A stretch of 5,496 nt of DNA from Candidatus Aminicenantota bacterium. GTDB lineage: Bacteria > Acidobacteriota > Aminicenantia > UBA2199. The stretch is taken from assembly GCA_020355945.1 (NCBI GenBank), contig CP070627.1, positions 2,074,383 to 2,079,878 on the forward strand, read 5' to 3'. Position numbers and translations under genes: made by a program. The notes below the pieces were generated by a model. It had not been told where the DNA came from and ran no database searches. It saw only the letters and a program-made list of their open reading frames with translations. Position 1 is the first letter of the stretch. The number at the start of each line of letters is the position of its first letter. Shown here piece after piece: positions 1 to 5,493 of the stretch.

Positions 1-702
1 TATCACCTGGATTTTGTCGCCAAAATCCAGACTGACCGGGGAAAGTTAAAGGATGTATTGATCGAACTGCAAAAGTCAAAGTATGGTTTTGATATTATGC
101 GGTTTCGCAATTACCTGGGGGAGGAGTATAAGAAGGGGGTGGAGGTAGTGGATGATGATGGAGAGACCCGTATTCGAGCCCTCCCGATTATAACCATCTA
201 TTTCCTGGGATTCAGGTTATCAAAGACCCTTCCGGGAGTGATCAAGGTGGCGCGTAAGTATGTGGATGTGCTGGATGGTAAGGAGATCGCTGAGAGAAAT
301 AATTTTATCGAGTGTTTGAGTCACAATTCTTATGTGATCCAGGTGCCCGGTTTGAAGTTGCAGATGAAGACTGACCTGGAGTATGTACTTTCAGTATTTA
401 CCCAGGAGAAGTTCAGGAAAGGTACCCGGGTGTTGAAGGAATATGATTATGAGCCCAAGAATGAGTTAATGCAGTTGATTGTGAGGCGTCTGGCTAAGGC
501 AGCGGGTGATGAGAAATTCATGCGTCAGGTGGAGCTTGAGGAGATGGCTGAGCGGGAATATGAGAATACATTTGGTGAGTTGGAGCGGAAATTAATGAGA
601 ATGGAAGAGACCATTGTGGAAAAGGAAAAGCAGTTAGGCGAGAAGGATAAGGTGATTGCAGCAATGAAGAGGGAAATGGAAGAATTGAAAAAAAATCTAT
701 AA
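1..702 (+). CDS. PD-(D/E)XK nuclease/transposase-like protein, 5'-truncated by window edge
   Basis: The frame is open from base 1 and stops with TAA at 700-702, giving 233 visible residues. The first possible initiator, TTG at 58, encodes a leucine inside a conserved motif and is not a real start. Visible residues 3-5 (LDF) and 21-25 (IELQK) match the pattern of PD-(D/E)XK nuclease-fold proteins annotated as 'PD-(D/E)XK nuclease family transposase': an acidic residue (D4), then ExQK (E22, Q24, K25). The stretch DIMRFRNYLGEEYKK and the LPIITIYFLGF strand also look typical of this family as I remember it. The last ~50 residues are a charged coiled coil (EEMAEREY to EELKKNL), often present in these proteins. 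The role is probably DNA cleavage linked to recombination or mobile DNA, but no substrate can be read from the sequence. Its G/C-richer codon use differs from the two genes downstream. I am confident it is a gene and moderately confident of the family. Confidence 0.8.
   Translation, partial: YHLDFVAKIQTDRGKLKDVLIELQKSKYGFDIMRFRNYLGEEYKKGVEVVDDDGETRIRALPIITIYFLGFRLSKTLPGVIKVARKYVDVLDGKEIAERNNFIECLSHNSYVIQVPGLKLQMKTDLEYVLSVFTQEKFRKGTRVLKEYDYEPKNELMQLIVRRLAKAAGDEKFMRQVELEEMAEREYENTFGELERKLMRMEETIVEKEKQLGEKDKVIAAMKREMEELKKNL
7..30. repeat. Perfect 10-bp inverted repeat inside the nuclease-like gene
   Basis: CTGGATTTTG at 7-16 is exactly complementary to CAAAATCCAG at 21-30, with a TCGC spacer. 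It encodes LDFVAKIQ, including the presumed catalytic Asp, so the hairpin coexists with a conserved protein motif. It could be chance, an mRNA structure or a protein-binding palindrome. Confidence 0.5.
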
Positions 703-710
703 AAATCTAC

Positions 711-738
711 ACGGAGTTTTAAAAGTTGAAAACTTCGT
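711..738 (+). terminator. Weak hairpin after the nuclease-like gene, possible terminator
   Basis: ACGGAGTTTT (711-720) pairs with AAAACTTCGT (729-738) over ten pairs, one of them G-U, around an eight-base loop. It starts nine bases after the TAA at 700-702 and is followed by only TT before CTGTC. The position suits termination of the upstream gene, but the stem is AU-rich and the T tract is poor, so any termination is likely inefficient. Confidence 0.35.
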
Positions 739-770
739 TTCTGTCAAGTACTGTTTCAATGATATAAAAA

Positions 771-788
771 GGTTTGATAAATCAAACC
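771..788 (-). terminator. 8-bp palindrome with T-tract on the minus strand
   Basis: GGTTTGAT (771-778) and ATCAAACC (781-788) are exact inverted repeats separated by AA. Read on the minus strand, the hairpin is followed by TTTTT (complement of 766-770), the layout of a Rho-independent terminator for leftward transcription. No minus-strand gene is visible upstream of it, so it may be a relic, a bidirectional element or an operator-like palindrome. Confidence 0.35.
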
Positions 789-821
789 CCTACAACTGCG
801 CCCCAGTTTCACTGATTTACT

Positions 822-870
822 GGCTCACTACCACTACTCACCTTACTCAACTCACTCACCTCACTCAACA
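822..870. repeat. CTCA-rich low-complexity tract
   Basis: Repeated CTCA/ACTCA words (ACTCACC, ACTCAACTCACTCACC, TCACTCAACA) run through this stretch, giving a C/A/T-rich plus strand almost without G. It resembles simple-sequence drift by slippage. No function is visible. Confidence 0.55.
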
Positions 871-930
871 ATGACCAATGAGATCTATTCTAAGCTCTTC
901 ACCACTGACAAACACCTCCAGGCTCTCGCC

Positions 931-954
931 ATTAACAATTTACAATTAACAATT
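931..954. repeat. AT-rich direct repeat ATTAACAATT x2
   Basis: ATTAACAATT occurs at 931-940 and again at 945-954, separated by TACA. I recall similar ATTAACAATT words recurring in intergenic DNA of some Bacteroidetes-like and candidate-phylum genomes, so this may be one copy of a dispersed genomic repeat. One window cannot show dispersal. Confidence 0.45.
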
Positions 955-1024
955 CTTACCATCCCACCTTCCTATCTTCTTCGCTTCCCCTCGTCACATT
1001 TTCTAAAAATTCTCTCGCCAGCAC

Positions 1025-1053
1025 TTGAAAAAAAAACCCAAATAGAATAGAAT
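1025..1053 (+). promoter_or_regulatory. Sigma70-like promoter upstream of the kinase gene
   Basis: TTGAAA at 1025-1030 (five of six matches to TTGACA) and TAGAAT at 1048-1053 (five of six to TATAAT) are separated by exactly 17 bases. Transcription would begin near 1060, leaving a very short leader before the kinase start. A second TAGAAT at 1043-1048 is too close to the -35 box. AT-rich DNA yields chance matches, but the exact spacing and position just before an apparent two-gene operon support it. Confidence 0.45.
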
Positions 1054-1072
1054 TAAGTATTAGATTGGCGGT

Positions 1073-1078
1073 AGGTGA
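1073..1078 (+). promoter_or_regulatory. Ribosome binding site AGGTGA that bears on the kinase start
   Basis: AGGTGA is a strong anti-Shine-Dalgarno match, but it contains the GTG at 1075-1077 that would be the longest start. It sits five bases before a TTG at 1084-1086 in the same frame. This favours initiation at the TTG, three codons further in. The only alternative site for GTG, GGCGG at 1067-1071, lies just three bases from it. Confidence 0.45.
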
Positions 1079-3744
1079 AAAATTTGGATAGCGATAGCAT
1101 TTTAAAGGCTGTTCTAAAGAAGCAAGGCAAAAAGTATCAATATAAATGTTTTTTAGGTGAAGGCGCCTATTCAAAAGTGTACTTAGCAAATCATACGTTA
1201 TTTAAGGAAGACCATGCTATAAAAGTAATGGATAGCACATATTTACTGCAAAAATTGAAAAAAGAGGATCCTGGAAGTAGTAAACAAAAATTCCAGGAAA
1301 TAAAAGAACGATTTATAGTGGAGGCTAGATTATACAAAAAAATTGATCACCCAAATATTGTTAAAATTCATGATATCGATGTTATTGAAAACGAGCGTGA
1401 AGGTGTTGATATTCCCTATATAACAATGAATTATATAAAAGGGGCAAGCCTGAAAAAAGTGATAAAAAATGAAGCTCCTATAGAATTCAGGAGAGCCATA
1501 AGAATATCAAAGAATATACTAAGTGCCCTGTCAACCATACACAAGAAGAAAATAATTCATAGAGATATAAAACCAGGTAATATAATGATAAAAGATGAAG
1601 GTGGAGATGCAATATTAATAGATTTTGGGCTTGCGAAAGATAAATTGAATGAAACAACATTGACAAAAAGTGAGGCGCGTTTAGGAACCCCCCAATATAT
1701 GTCCTGTGAACAATTTAAAAGACCCAAAGAATTAGATCACAGAACAGATATTTATTCTTTTGGTATTGTATTATTTGAAATGTTGGTAGGGGAAGCACCC
1801 TTTGAGGGAGATGATTTTTTAAAGATAATGGATGGTCATTGTGAAAAACCTATACCAAACGTAAAAGAAAAAAATCCTGATTTGCCAGCAGGAATAGAGA
1901 ATATAATATTTAAAGCAATGGCTAAAGACCCAAATGATAGATATGAAACGGCGAAAGACTTTTGGAATGCCCTAAATGAATTAGAAGAATCCCAGAAAAT
2001 TGCAGTAAAAGAAAATGAAAAGGAATTGGATATAGAAAAAACAGATGAGATAATACCGCAGAATGAAAAAAAAACAGATAAAATAGAATTGATTCAGGAA
2101 GATAAAGGAAAGACAGAAAAAGGAGAAAAAGAAGACTTAAAAGATTTGAAGATAGATGTAGAGGGGGATGATAAAACTAAAATAGAAAAAATAGAAGAGG
2201 AAGAGAAGGAAGAAGTAGAAAAAGATGAAAAAAAAGAATTAGAGAAAATAAAGGAAAAGAAAGATAAAAAGGAAAAAAGTAAATCCTCAAAAAAGTCATT
2301 TAAATACCTGGTAATATTTGTGTTCACAATCATTTCAGCAGCAATAGCAGCATTTATCATTCTTAATCCTTATAAACCTTCGAGGGAAATGAAAGATACG
2401 GGAAAGAAAATAGAGCCTGCATCGAGTATTATAACAAGACAAATAGAAAATATGAAAGTAGATTTTGAAAACCTTAAGATATTTTTTAAAGGCGAAGCAA
2501 ATAAGAATGAAAAGTTAGGAAAATGCAGAGAATTTTTGGCTAAGCATCAAGACCTACCTGAAAATAGTGAAAAGGCCGCAATGGTCTCTGAAACCAACAA
2601 TTTCATAACGCAATTGCAAGCTGATATTGAAAAAGATAAGCAATACCAAAAAAGCTTCGATGCTGCAAAAGAATATATTAAAAATGTAGAATACCAAAAG
2701 GCCATAGATGAATTGGATAAAGCAAAAAAGATAAGAGAAACGGAAGAGATAGCAACACTTTCGAAAGGAATCAGGGAAAAGCAAATAGAAATAGAGATAA
2801 TGAAAGAAGATTTTGATAACCTTAAAAAATTCTTGGAAGGAGGTGCAACAAAGAAGGAAAAAAAAGAAGAATGTGAGAATTTTCTGGAAAAGCACAAAAA
2901 TACTCCCCGCGATGACGTAACAAGGTCAATAGAAAAAGAAGCCAATCAATTTATTTCTCAATTGAAAGCGGAAATCAGAGCAGATGAAGAGTATAATGCC
3001 ATAAAGGACAACCTGAATCGCAGCAAATACCTGGAATTTAAAAGGAAATATCCAAAATCGATCCATCTCCCGGATTTATTAAACAGGTTAATGAGAGCAG
3101 ATAAAAACTTACCGCCGGAGAAGTACTGGGAAAAACCGATAAAGAGGAATAAAAAGGGATACTATGAACTCACATTTGGAAAGGAACACAATGGGCACAT
3201 TATGATATACATCCCGGAGAAGAAAATCTGGATCGATAAATACGAGGTTTCCTGGGCACAATTTAGAAAATTTTCAAATGACTCAAAGATAAAGGAAGAT
3301 AAATTTATCCGTAGCGGTGATGAACTACCTGCTGTTGTTACCTATGAAGATGCCCAAAAATATTGCAAAAGGTATGGTCTTAGACTTCCAGGTATCGATG
3401 AATGGGAATATGCAGCAGGGAAGGGGATATTCACCTATCCCTGGGGAAATGAATCTCCAAATGTTCCAGATGTTGATGGAAATTGGCGGGCAAATTACGA
3501 TAGTTTAGAAAAAGGGATTGAAAAAGACGGATATGATGATGCTGCTCCGGTTAAAAGTTTTGAAAAATTTTCATCCCCTTTTGGTGTTGTCAATATGACA
3601 GGGAATGTATGGGAATGGGTGACAGGAAAAATTTTAAAAGGTGGGGGATACCTATCTTCGAGTAAATATATAAAAAACGAAGTAAGAATTGTTGCTAAAA
3701 ATAATGATGAAGGTGGTTTTAGATGTGTTAAAGACGAAAAATAG
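1075..3744 (+). CDS. Transmembrane Ser/Thr protein kinase with C-terminal FGE-sulfatase-like ectodomain
   Basis: Residues ~21-305 form a complete Hanks-type kinase: glycine loop GEGAYSKVY (28-36), ATP lysine K50, helix-C glutamate E83, catalytic HRDIKPGN (162-169), DFG (183-185), and GTPQYMSCEQ (204-213) in place of the usual GTP..APE. HRD implies control by activation-loop phosphorylation; T194, T195, T197 and S199 are available. A strongly K/E-rich linker (~310-408) precedes one membrane helix (~411-430), with lysines on its N side consistent with a cytoplasmic kinase. The ectodomain has two related helical repeats (457-525, 573-641) and an FGE-sulfatase-like domain (~700-886) marked by WIDKYEVSWAQF, LRLPGIDEWEYAA, YPWGN, NMTGNVWEWV and GGFRCV. 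Kinase-FGE fusions are known, for example chlamydial Pkn1. It probably phosphorylates cytoplasmic Ser/Thr targets in response to an envelope signal; the ligand is unknown. GTG 1075 directly follows an in-frame TAG; TTG 1084 has better ribosome-site spacing. The downstream gene is only ten bases away. Confidence 0.92.
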   Translation: MKNLDSDSILKAVLKKQGKKYQYKCFLGEGAYSKVYLANHTLFKEDHAIKVMDSTYLLQKLKKEDPGSSKQKFQEIKERFIVEARLYKKIDHPNIVKIHDIDVIENEREGVDIPYITMNYIKGASLKKVIKNEAPIEFRRAIRISKNILSALSTIHKKKIIHRDIKPGNIMIKDEGGDAILIDFGLAKDKLNETTLTKSEARLGTPQYMSCEQFKRPKELDHRTDIYSFGIVLFEMLVGEAPFEGDDFLKIMDGHCEKPIPNVKEKNPDLPAGIENIIFKAMAKDPNDRYETAKDFWNALNELEESQKIAVKENEKELDIEKTDEIIPQNEKKTDKIELIQEDKGKTEKGEKEDLKDLKIDVEGDDKTKIEKIEEEEKEEVEKDEKKELEKIKEKKDKKEKSKSSKKSFKYLVIFVFTIISAAIAAFIILNPYKPSREMKDTGKKIEPASSIITRQIENMKVDFENLKIFFKGEANKNEKLGKCREFLAKHQDLPENSEKAAMVSETNNFITQLQADIEKDKQYQKSFDAAKEYIKNVEYQKAIDELDKAKKIRETEEIATLSKGIREKQIEIEIMKEDFDNLKKFLEGGATKKEKKEECENFLEKHKNTPRDDVTRSIEKEANQFISQLKAEIRADEEYNAIKDNLNRSKYLEFKRKYPKSIHLPDLLNRLMRADKNLPPEKYWEKPIKRNKKGYYELTFGKEHNGHIMIYIPEKKIWIDKYEVSWAQFRKFSNDSKIKEDKFIRSGDELPAVVTYEDAQKYCKRYGLRLPGIDEWEYAAGKGIFTYPWGNESPNVPDVDGNWRANYDSLEKGIEKDGYDDAAPVKSFEKFSSPFGVVNMTGNVWEWVTGKILKGGGYLSSSKYIKNEVRIVAKNNDEGGFRCVKDEK
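2443..2649 (+). repeat. Kinase ectodomain helical repeat, copy A
   Basis: Encodes residues 457-525 of the kinase. It aligns without gaps to copy B with about 31 of 69 residues identical by hand count. Shared landmarks are DF.NLK, a single Cys (C484), FL.KH, and NxFIxQLxAxI. The pattern is amphipathic and helical. I do not recognise a named domain. Confidence 0.7.
2791..2997 (+). repeat. Kinase ectodomain helical repeat, copy B
   Basis: Encodes residues 573-641, the partner of copy A at an offset of 116 residues. The segment between the copies (526-572, with EYQKAIDELDKAKKI) looks TPR-like. The arrangement suggests an alpha-helical stalk carrying the FGE-like domain away from the membrane. 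Confidence 0.7.
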
Positions 3745-3748
3745 GTGG
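3743..3748 (+). promoter_or_regulatory. Ribosome binding site AGGTGG overlapping the kinase stop codon
   Basis: AGGTGG shares its first two bases with the TAG stop at 3742-3744 and lies six bases before ATG 3755. It selects 3755 over the longer in-frame option at 3689, which would read through the end of the kinase gene in another frame. It implies translational coupling of the two genes. Confidence 0.75.
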
Positions 3749-3754
3749 CTGAAC

Positions 3755-5341
3755 ATGTATTATCACAAAAATCTAAAGAAATTCATTGCCACAGTGGTTA
3801 TTGTGGCATTCATTTTTCAAAGCAATATCTTTTCACTCTATCAAGAAAAAGATGAAGACTTAATCCAACTTGAAAAATCAATAGATGCATATCTTGCCGG
3901 TCAGGATGACAGTTCAAAAATACGGCTTGAACGGCTAATCGGCACCATAAAAGCAAAAGGTTTAGAAGTAGAAAAGAAAGATATCCTGGGGAAATGCTAT
4001 CTACTCATTGGGGCTATCTCTGAAAAAAAAGGAGAAATACTTCTTGCTGAGGAAAATTATCGCAAAGCAAAAGAGGAATATGGAGTTGAAGCCATTGAAG
4101 GTGTGGATTTGGATGGTCTCACCATATATAAAAAAGTGGTAAAAGTTGAAATTGAAATTTCAGAAGGGATAAAAGAGCAGGAAATAATAGCGCAACTTAA
4201 AAAAGCAATAAATGATTATAATGAAAGAGATTATGAAAGCACAAAGAAAAGGATAGATCGTATAAAACGGGAAATTAAAATAGCTTTGGATTGGAAAGAT
4301 ATTTTGGGAAAGTGTTATCTACTTCTTGGCGCTATCTCTGAAAAAAAAGGGGATACAAGTGATGCTGAAGAAAATTATCGCAGGGCAAAAAAGGAATATG
4401 GGGTTGAATCCATTGAAGGAGTAGATTTAGATGATCTTCCCATATATAAACGTGTAGTCAAAGGAATAATTGAAGAAGAAGATGGTAAAGGAATAAAAAA
4501 GAAGAAATTTCCTGTTTTGTTAGTGATTGGTGGTCTAGCAGCCGTTGCTGTTGTGGTTATGCTTTTGACAAAAAAGAAAGAAGAACCTCCGCCATTTCAA
4601 AATACTTGGTTTATAACAAGTACAGATAGTCTTAAATATAATATGGACGTCCCGGAAGGTGGAACTGCAACTTTTGATGTAAGGCTCTCGGCACAGCCCA
4701 CCTCAGAGGTTTCGGCATCTGTTGCTCGAATAGGTGGAGACACAGATATCAGCGTTCAGTCCGGTTCAAGCTTAACCTTTACAACAGCCAATTGGAACCA
4801 AAATCAGACCGTAACATTAGCCGCCAAAGAAGATTCTGATGTCTCCTCGGATATAGCAATCATTCGTATCTATGCCCCCGGCTTTGCAGATAAAGATATC
4901 ACTGTAGATGAGCAAGATAATGACAGACTTAGTATTGAAACCAATACCGATATTGTTATTGTAAAGGAAGGGCAGACAGCTACTTTTCAAGTCAGGCTTT
5001 CACATCAATGCCGTCATGGTCGAGCGATCCATGTAAGTGTAAGTCGGGTAAATGGTGATACGGATATAAACGTTCAATCCGGGGGCAATCTAAACTTTAC
5101 GAGCAATGACTGGAATATATATAGAACAGTAACGTTAATATCTGAAGAAGATTCCGACACAACAGATGGTATAGCAATCTTTCGAATTTATTCTTCGGCT
5201 ATAAATCCAAGCAAAGATATAACAGCAATTGAAGACGATAACGATGGCAATCCGCTTTCTATTTTGAATACATATCCACCAAATGAAGAAAATGTAAGTT
5301 ACACAGGAAGCATGCAGACATATGTTTCAGCACCTGATTGA
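3755..5341 (+). CDS. Exported protein with TPR-like units and Calx-beta-like repeats, probably truncated
   Basis: ATG 3755 gives 528 residues. Residues 1-28 look like a signal peptide or anchor: lysines 5, 8 and 9, then a hydrophobic stretch FIATVVIVAFIF. Two helical units follow, sharing the core DILGKCYLL.GAISEKKG (from 76 and 182) and ending in EYGVE.IEGVDLD..; they look TPR-like. A second hydrophobic segment (252-271), flanked by four lysines before and three after, precedes two beta-rich Calx-beta-like repeats (~299-390 and ~403-497) with EGGTATFDVRLS / EGQTATFQVRLS, GDTDI.VQSG, TVTL and the acidic DEQDND / EDDNDG ends that bind calcium in relatives. An Ig-like domain begins near 500 and is cut by TGA at 5339-5341. 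It is likely an envelope protein and probably co-expressed with the kinase, perhaps its partner. A small inverted repeat (TGCCACA 3787-3793, TGTGGCA 3802-3808) lies in the signal-peptide codons. Confident as a coding gene; specific function unknown. Confidence 0.85.
   Translation: MYYHKNLKKFIATVVIVAFIFQSNIFSLYQEKDEDLIQLEKSIDAYLAGQDDSSKIRLERLIGTIKAKGLEVEKKDILGKCYLLIGAISEKKGEILLAEENYRKAKEEYGVEAIEGVDLDGLTIYKKVVKVEIEISEGIKEQEIIAQLKKAINDYNERDYESTKKRIDRIKREIKIALDWKDILGKCYLLLGAISEKKGDTSDAEENYRRAKKEYGVESIEGVDLDDLPIYKRVVKGIIEEEDGKGIKKKKFPVLLVIGGLAAVAVVVMLLTKKKEEPPPFQNTWFITSTDSLKYNMDVPEGGTATFDVRLSAQPTSEVSASVARIGGDTDISVQSGSSLTFTTANWNQNQTVTLAAKEDSDVSSDIAIIRIYAPGFADKDITVDEQDNDRLSIETNTDIVIVKEGQTATFQVRLSHQCRHGRAIHVSVSRVNGDTDINVQSGGNLNFTSNDWNIYRTVTLISEEDSDTTDGIAIFRIYSSAINPSKDITAIEDDNDGNPLSILNTYPPNEENVSYTGSMQTYVSAPD
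3977..4144 (+). repeat. TPR-like unit, duplicated segment copy 1
   Basis: Encodes residues 75-130. It matches copy 2 at 45 of 56 residues by hand count with no gaps, and is also highly similar at DNA level, including an identical run of eight A's in the SEKKG codons. This points to a tandem duplication that is either recent or kept similar by gene conversion. Confidence 0.85.
4295..4462 (+). repeat. TPR-like unit, duplicated segment copy 2
   Basis: Encodes residues 181-236, 318 bases after copy 1. The least conserved part is GDTSDAEE against GEILLAEE in copy 1. The sequence preceding each copy (~39-74 and ~148-180) is only weakly similar, so the strongly matching block is limited to the 56-residue core. 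Confidence 0.85.
4649..4924 (+). repeat. Calx-beta-like repeat 1
   Basis: Residues 299-390 carry VPEGGTATFDVRLSAQP, GDTDISVQSGSSLTFT, WNQNQTVTLAAKEDSD and a closing VDEQDND. The pattern matches CalX-like beta-sandwich repeats of bacterial surface proteins, where the acidic ends usually bind calcium. Confidence 0.7.
4961..5245 (+). repeat. Calx-beta-like repeat 2
   Basis: Residues 403-497 repeat the scheme with VKEGQTATFQVRLS, GDTDINVQSGGNLNFT, WNIYRTVTLISEEDSD and IEDDNDG. Compared with repeat 1 it has two extra residues in the SHQCRHGRAIHVSV loop, including a cysteine and two histidines. Confidence 0.7.
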
Positions 5342-5461
5342 GTAAATCGCATTGAATTCTATATAAATGGTAACTTGAGAAGCACTGACCTATCATCCCC
5401 ATACAAATATAACTGGAATACTACGAATTATGACATTGGAACGATTGGAAATTCAATTAGA
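5342..5461 (+). pseudogene. In-frame Ig-like continuation after the TGA stop
   Basis: Immediately after TGA 5339-5341 the same frame reads VNRIEFYINGNLRSTDL, then SSPYKYNWNTTNYDIGTIG, with no further stop until TAA 5489-5491. The pattern (xVEFYIDG, sxPYxxxWdTT) is the signature of bacterial Ig-like domains of the Big_7 type. The preceding gene therefore appears to have once run on through this region, with a single-base change (for example TGG or GGA to TGA) creating the stop. Similarity fades after NSIR, near 5461. Readthrough or a sequencing error would give the same picture. Confidence 0.65.
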
Positions 5462-5493
5462 GGGAACAATGGGGCTTGCCCCATTGTCTAATT
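5455..5493. repeat. Strong inverted repeat at the right edge, possible mobile-element end
   Basis: ACAATGGGGC (5466-5475) and GCCCCATTGT (5478-5487) are perfect inverted repeats separated by TT. The pairing extends with AATTAG (5455-5460) and CTAATT (5488-5493) after a five-base bulge. It begins where the Ig-like reading loses its expected pattern. Subterminal hairpins are typical of IS200/IS605-type element ends, but no transposase or second end is visible, and no T tract supports a terminator on either strand. Confidence 0.5.

Larger units (their letters stand above)
703..1074. other. 372-bp intergenic region with hairpins, low-complexity DNA and a promoter
   Basis: No convincing coding region was found on either strand. 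From left to right it holds the weak hairpin at 711-738, the palindrome at 771-788, a CTCA-rich tract at about 822-870, a direct repeat at 931-954 and a promoter-like pair at 1025-1053. The stretches 789-821 and 871-930 show nothing I can name. The mixture looks like degenerate spacer DNA separating two unrelated transcription units. Confidence 0.6.

Noticed and set aside
58..60. TTG at 58 as start of the nuclease-like gene
   Set aside because: It lies inside the conserved VLIELQK motif and the frame is open upstream with family-like residues (LDFVA).
956..1189. 77-residue minus-strand open frame across the promoter and kinase start
   Set aside because: It overlaps the promoter and the kinase N-terminus, shows no recognisable motif, and its composition is explained by the complement of AT-rich DNA.
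2094..2360. 88-residue minus-strand open frame rich in Ser and Phe
   Set aside because: It is the complement of the K/E-rich linker; GAA/AAA-type codons read backwards as TTC/TTT, giving a spurious S/F-rich protein.
2547..2945. Two overlapping minus-strand open frames (132 and 113 residues)
   Set aside because: They are antisense to the helical repeats of the kinase, with the same S/F-rich artefact and no ribosome site or family resemblance.
3317..3508. 63-residue plus-strand frame within the FGE-like domain
   Set aside because: It lies wholly inside the kinase gene in another frame, while the kinase frame carries conserved FGE motifs there.
3640..3744. Variable region of a diversity-generating retroelement
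   Set aside because: The fold and C-terminal position are suggestive, but no template repeat, reverse transcriptase or accessory gene is in the window, so I do not annotate it.
3689..3754. Longer N-terminus for the second operon gene starting at 3689
   Set aside because: The added residues come from an alternative frame of the conserved kinase C-terminus, while ATG 3755 has a well-spaced AGGTGG and begins a proper signal-like sequence.
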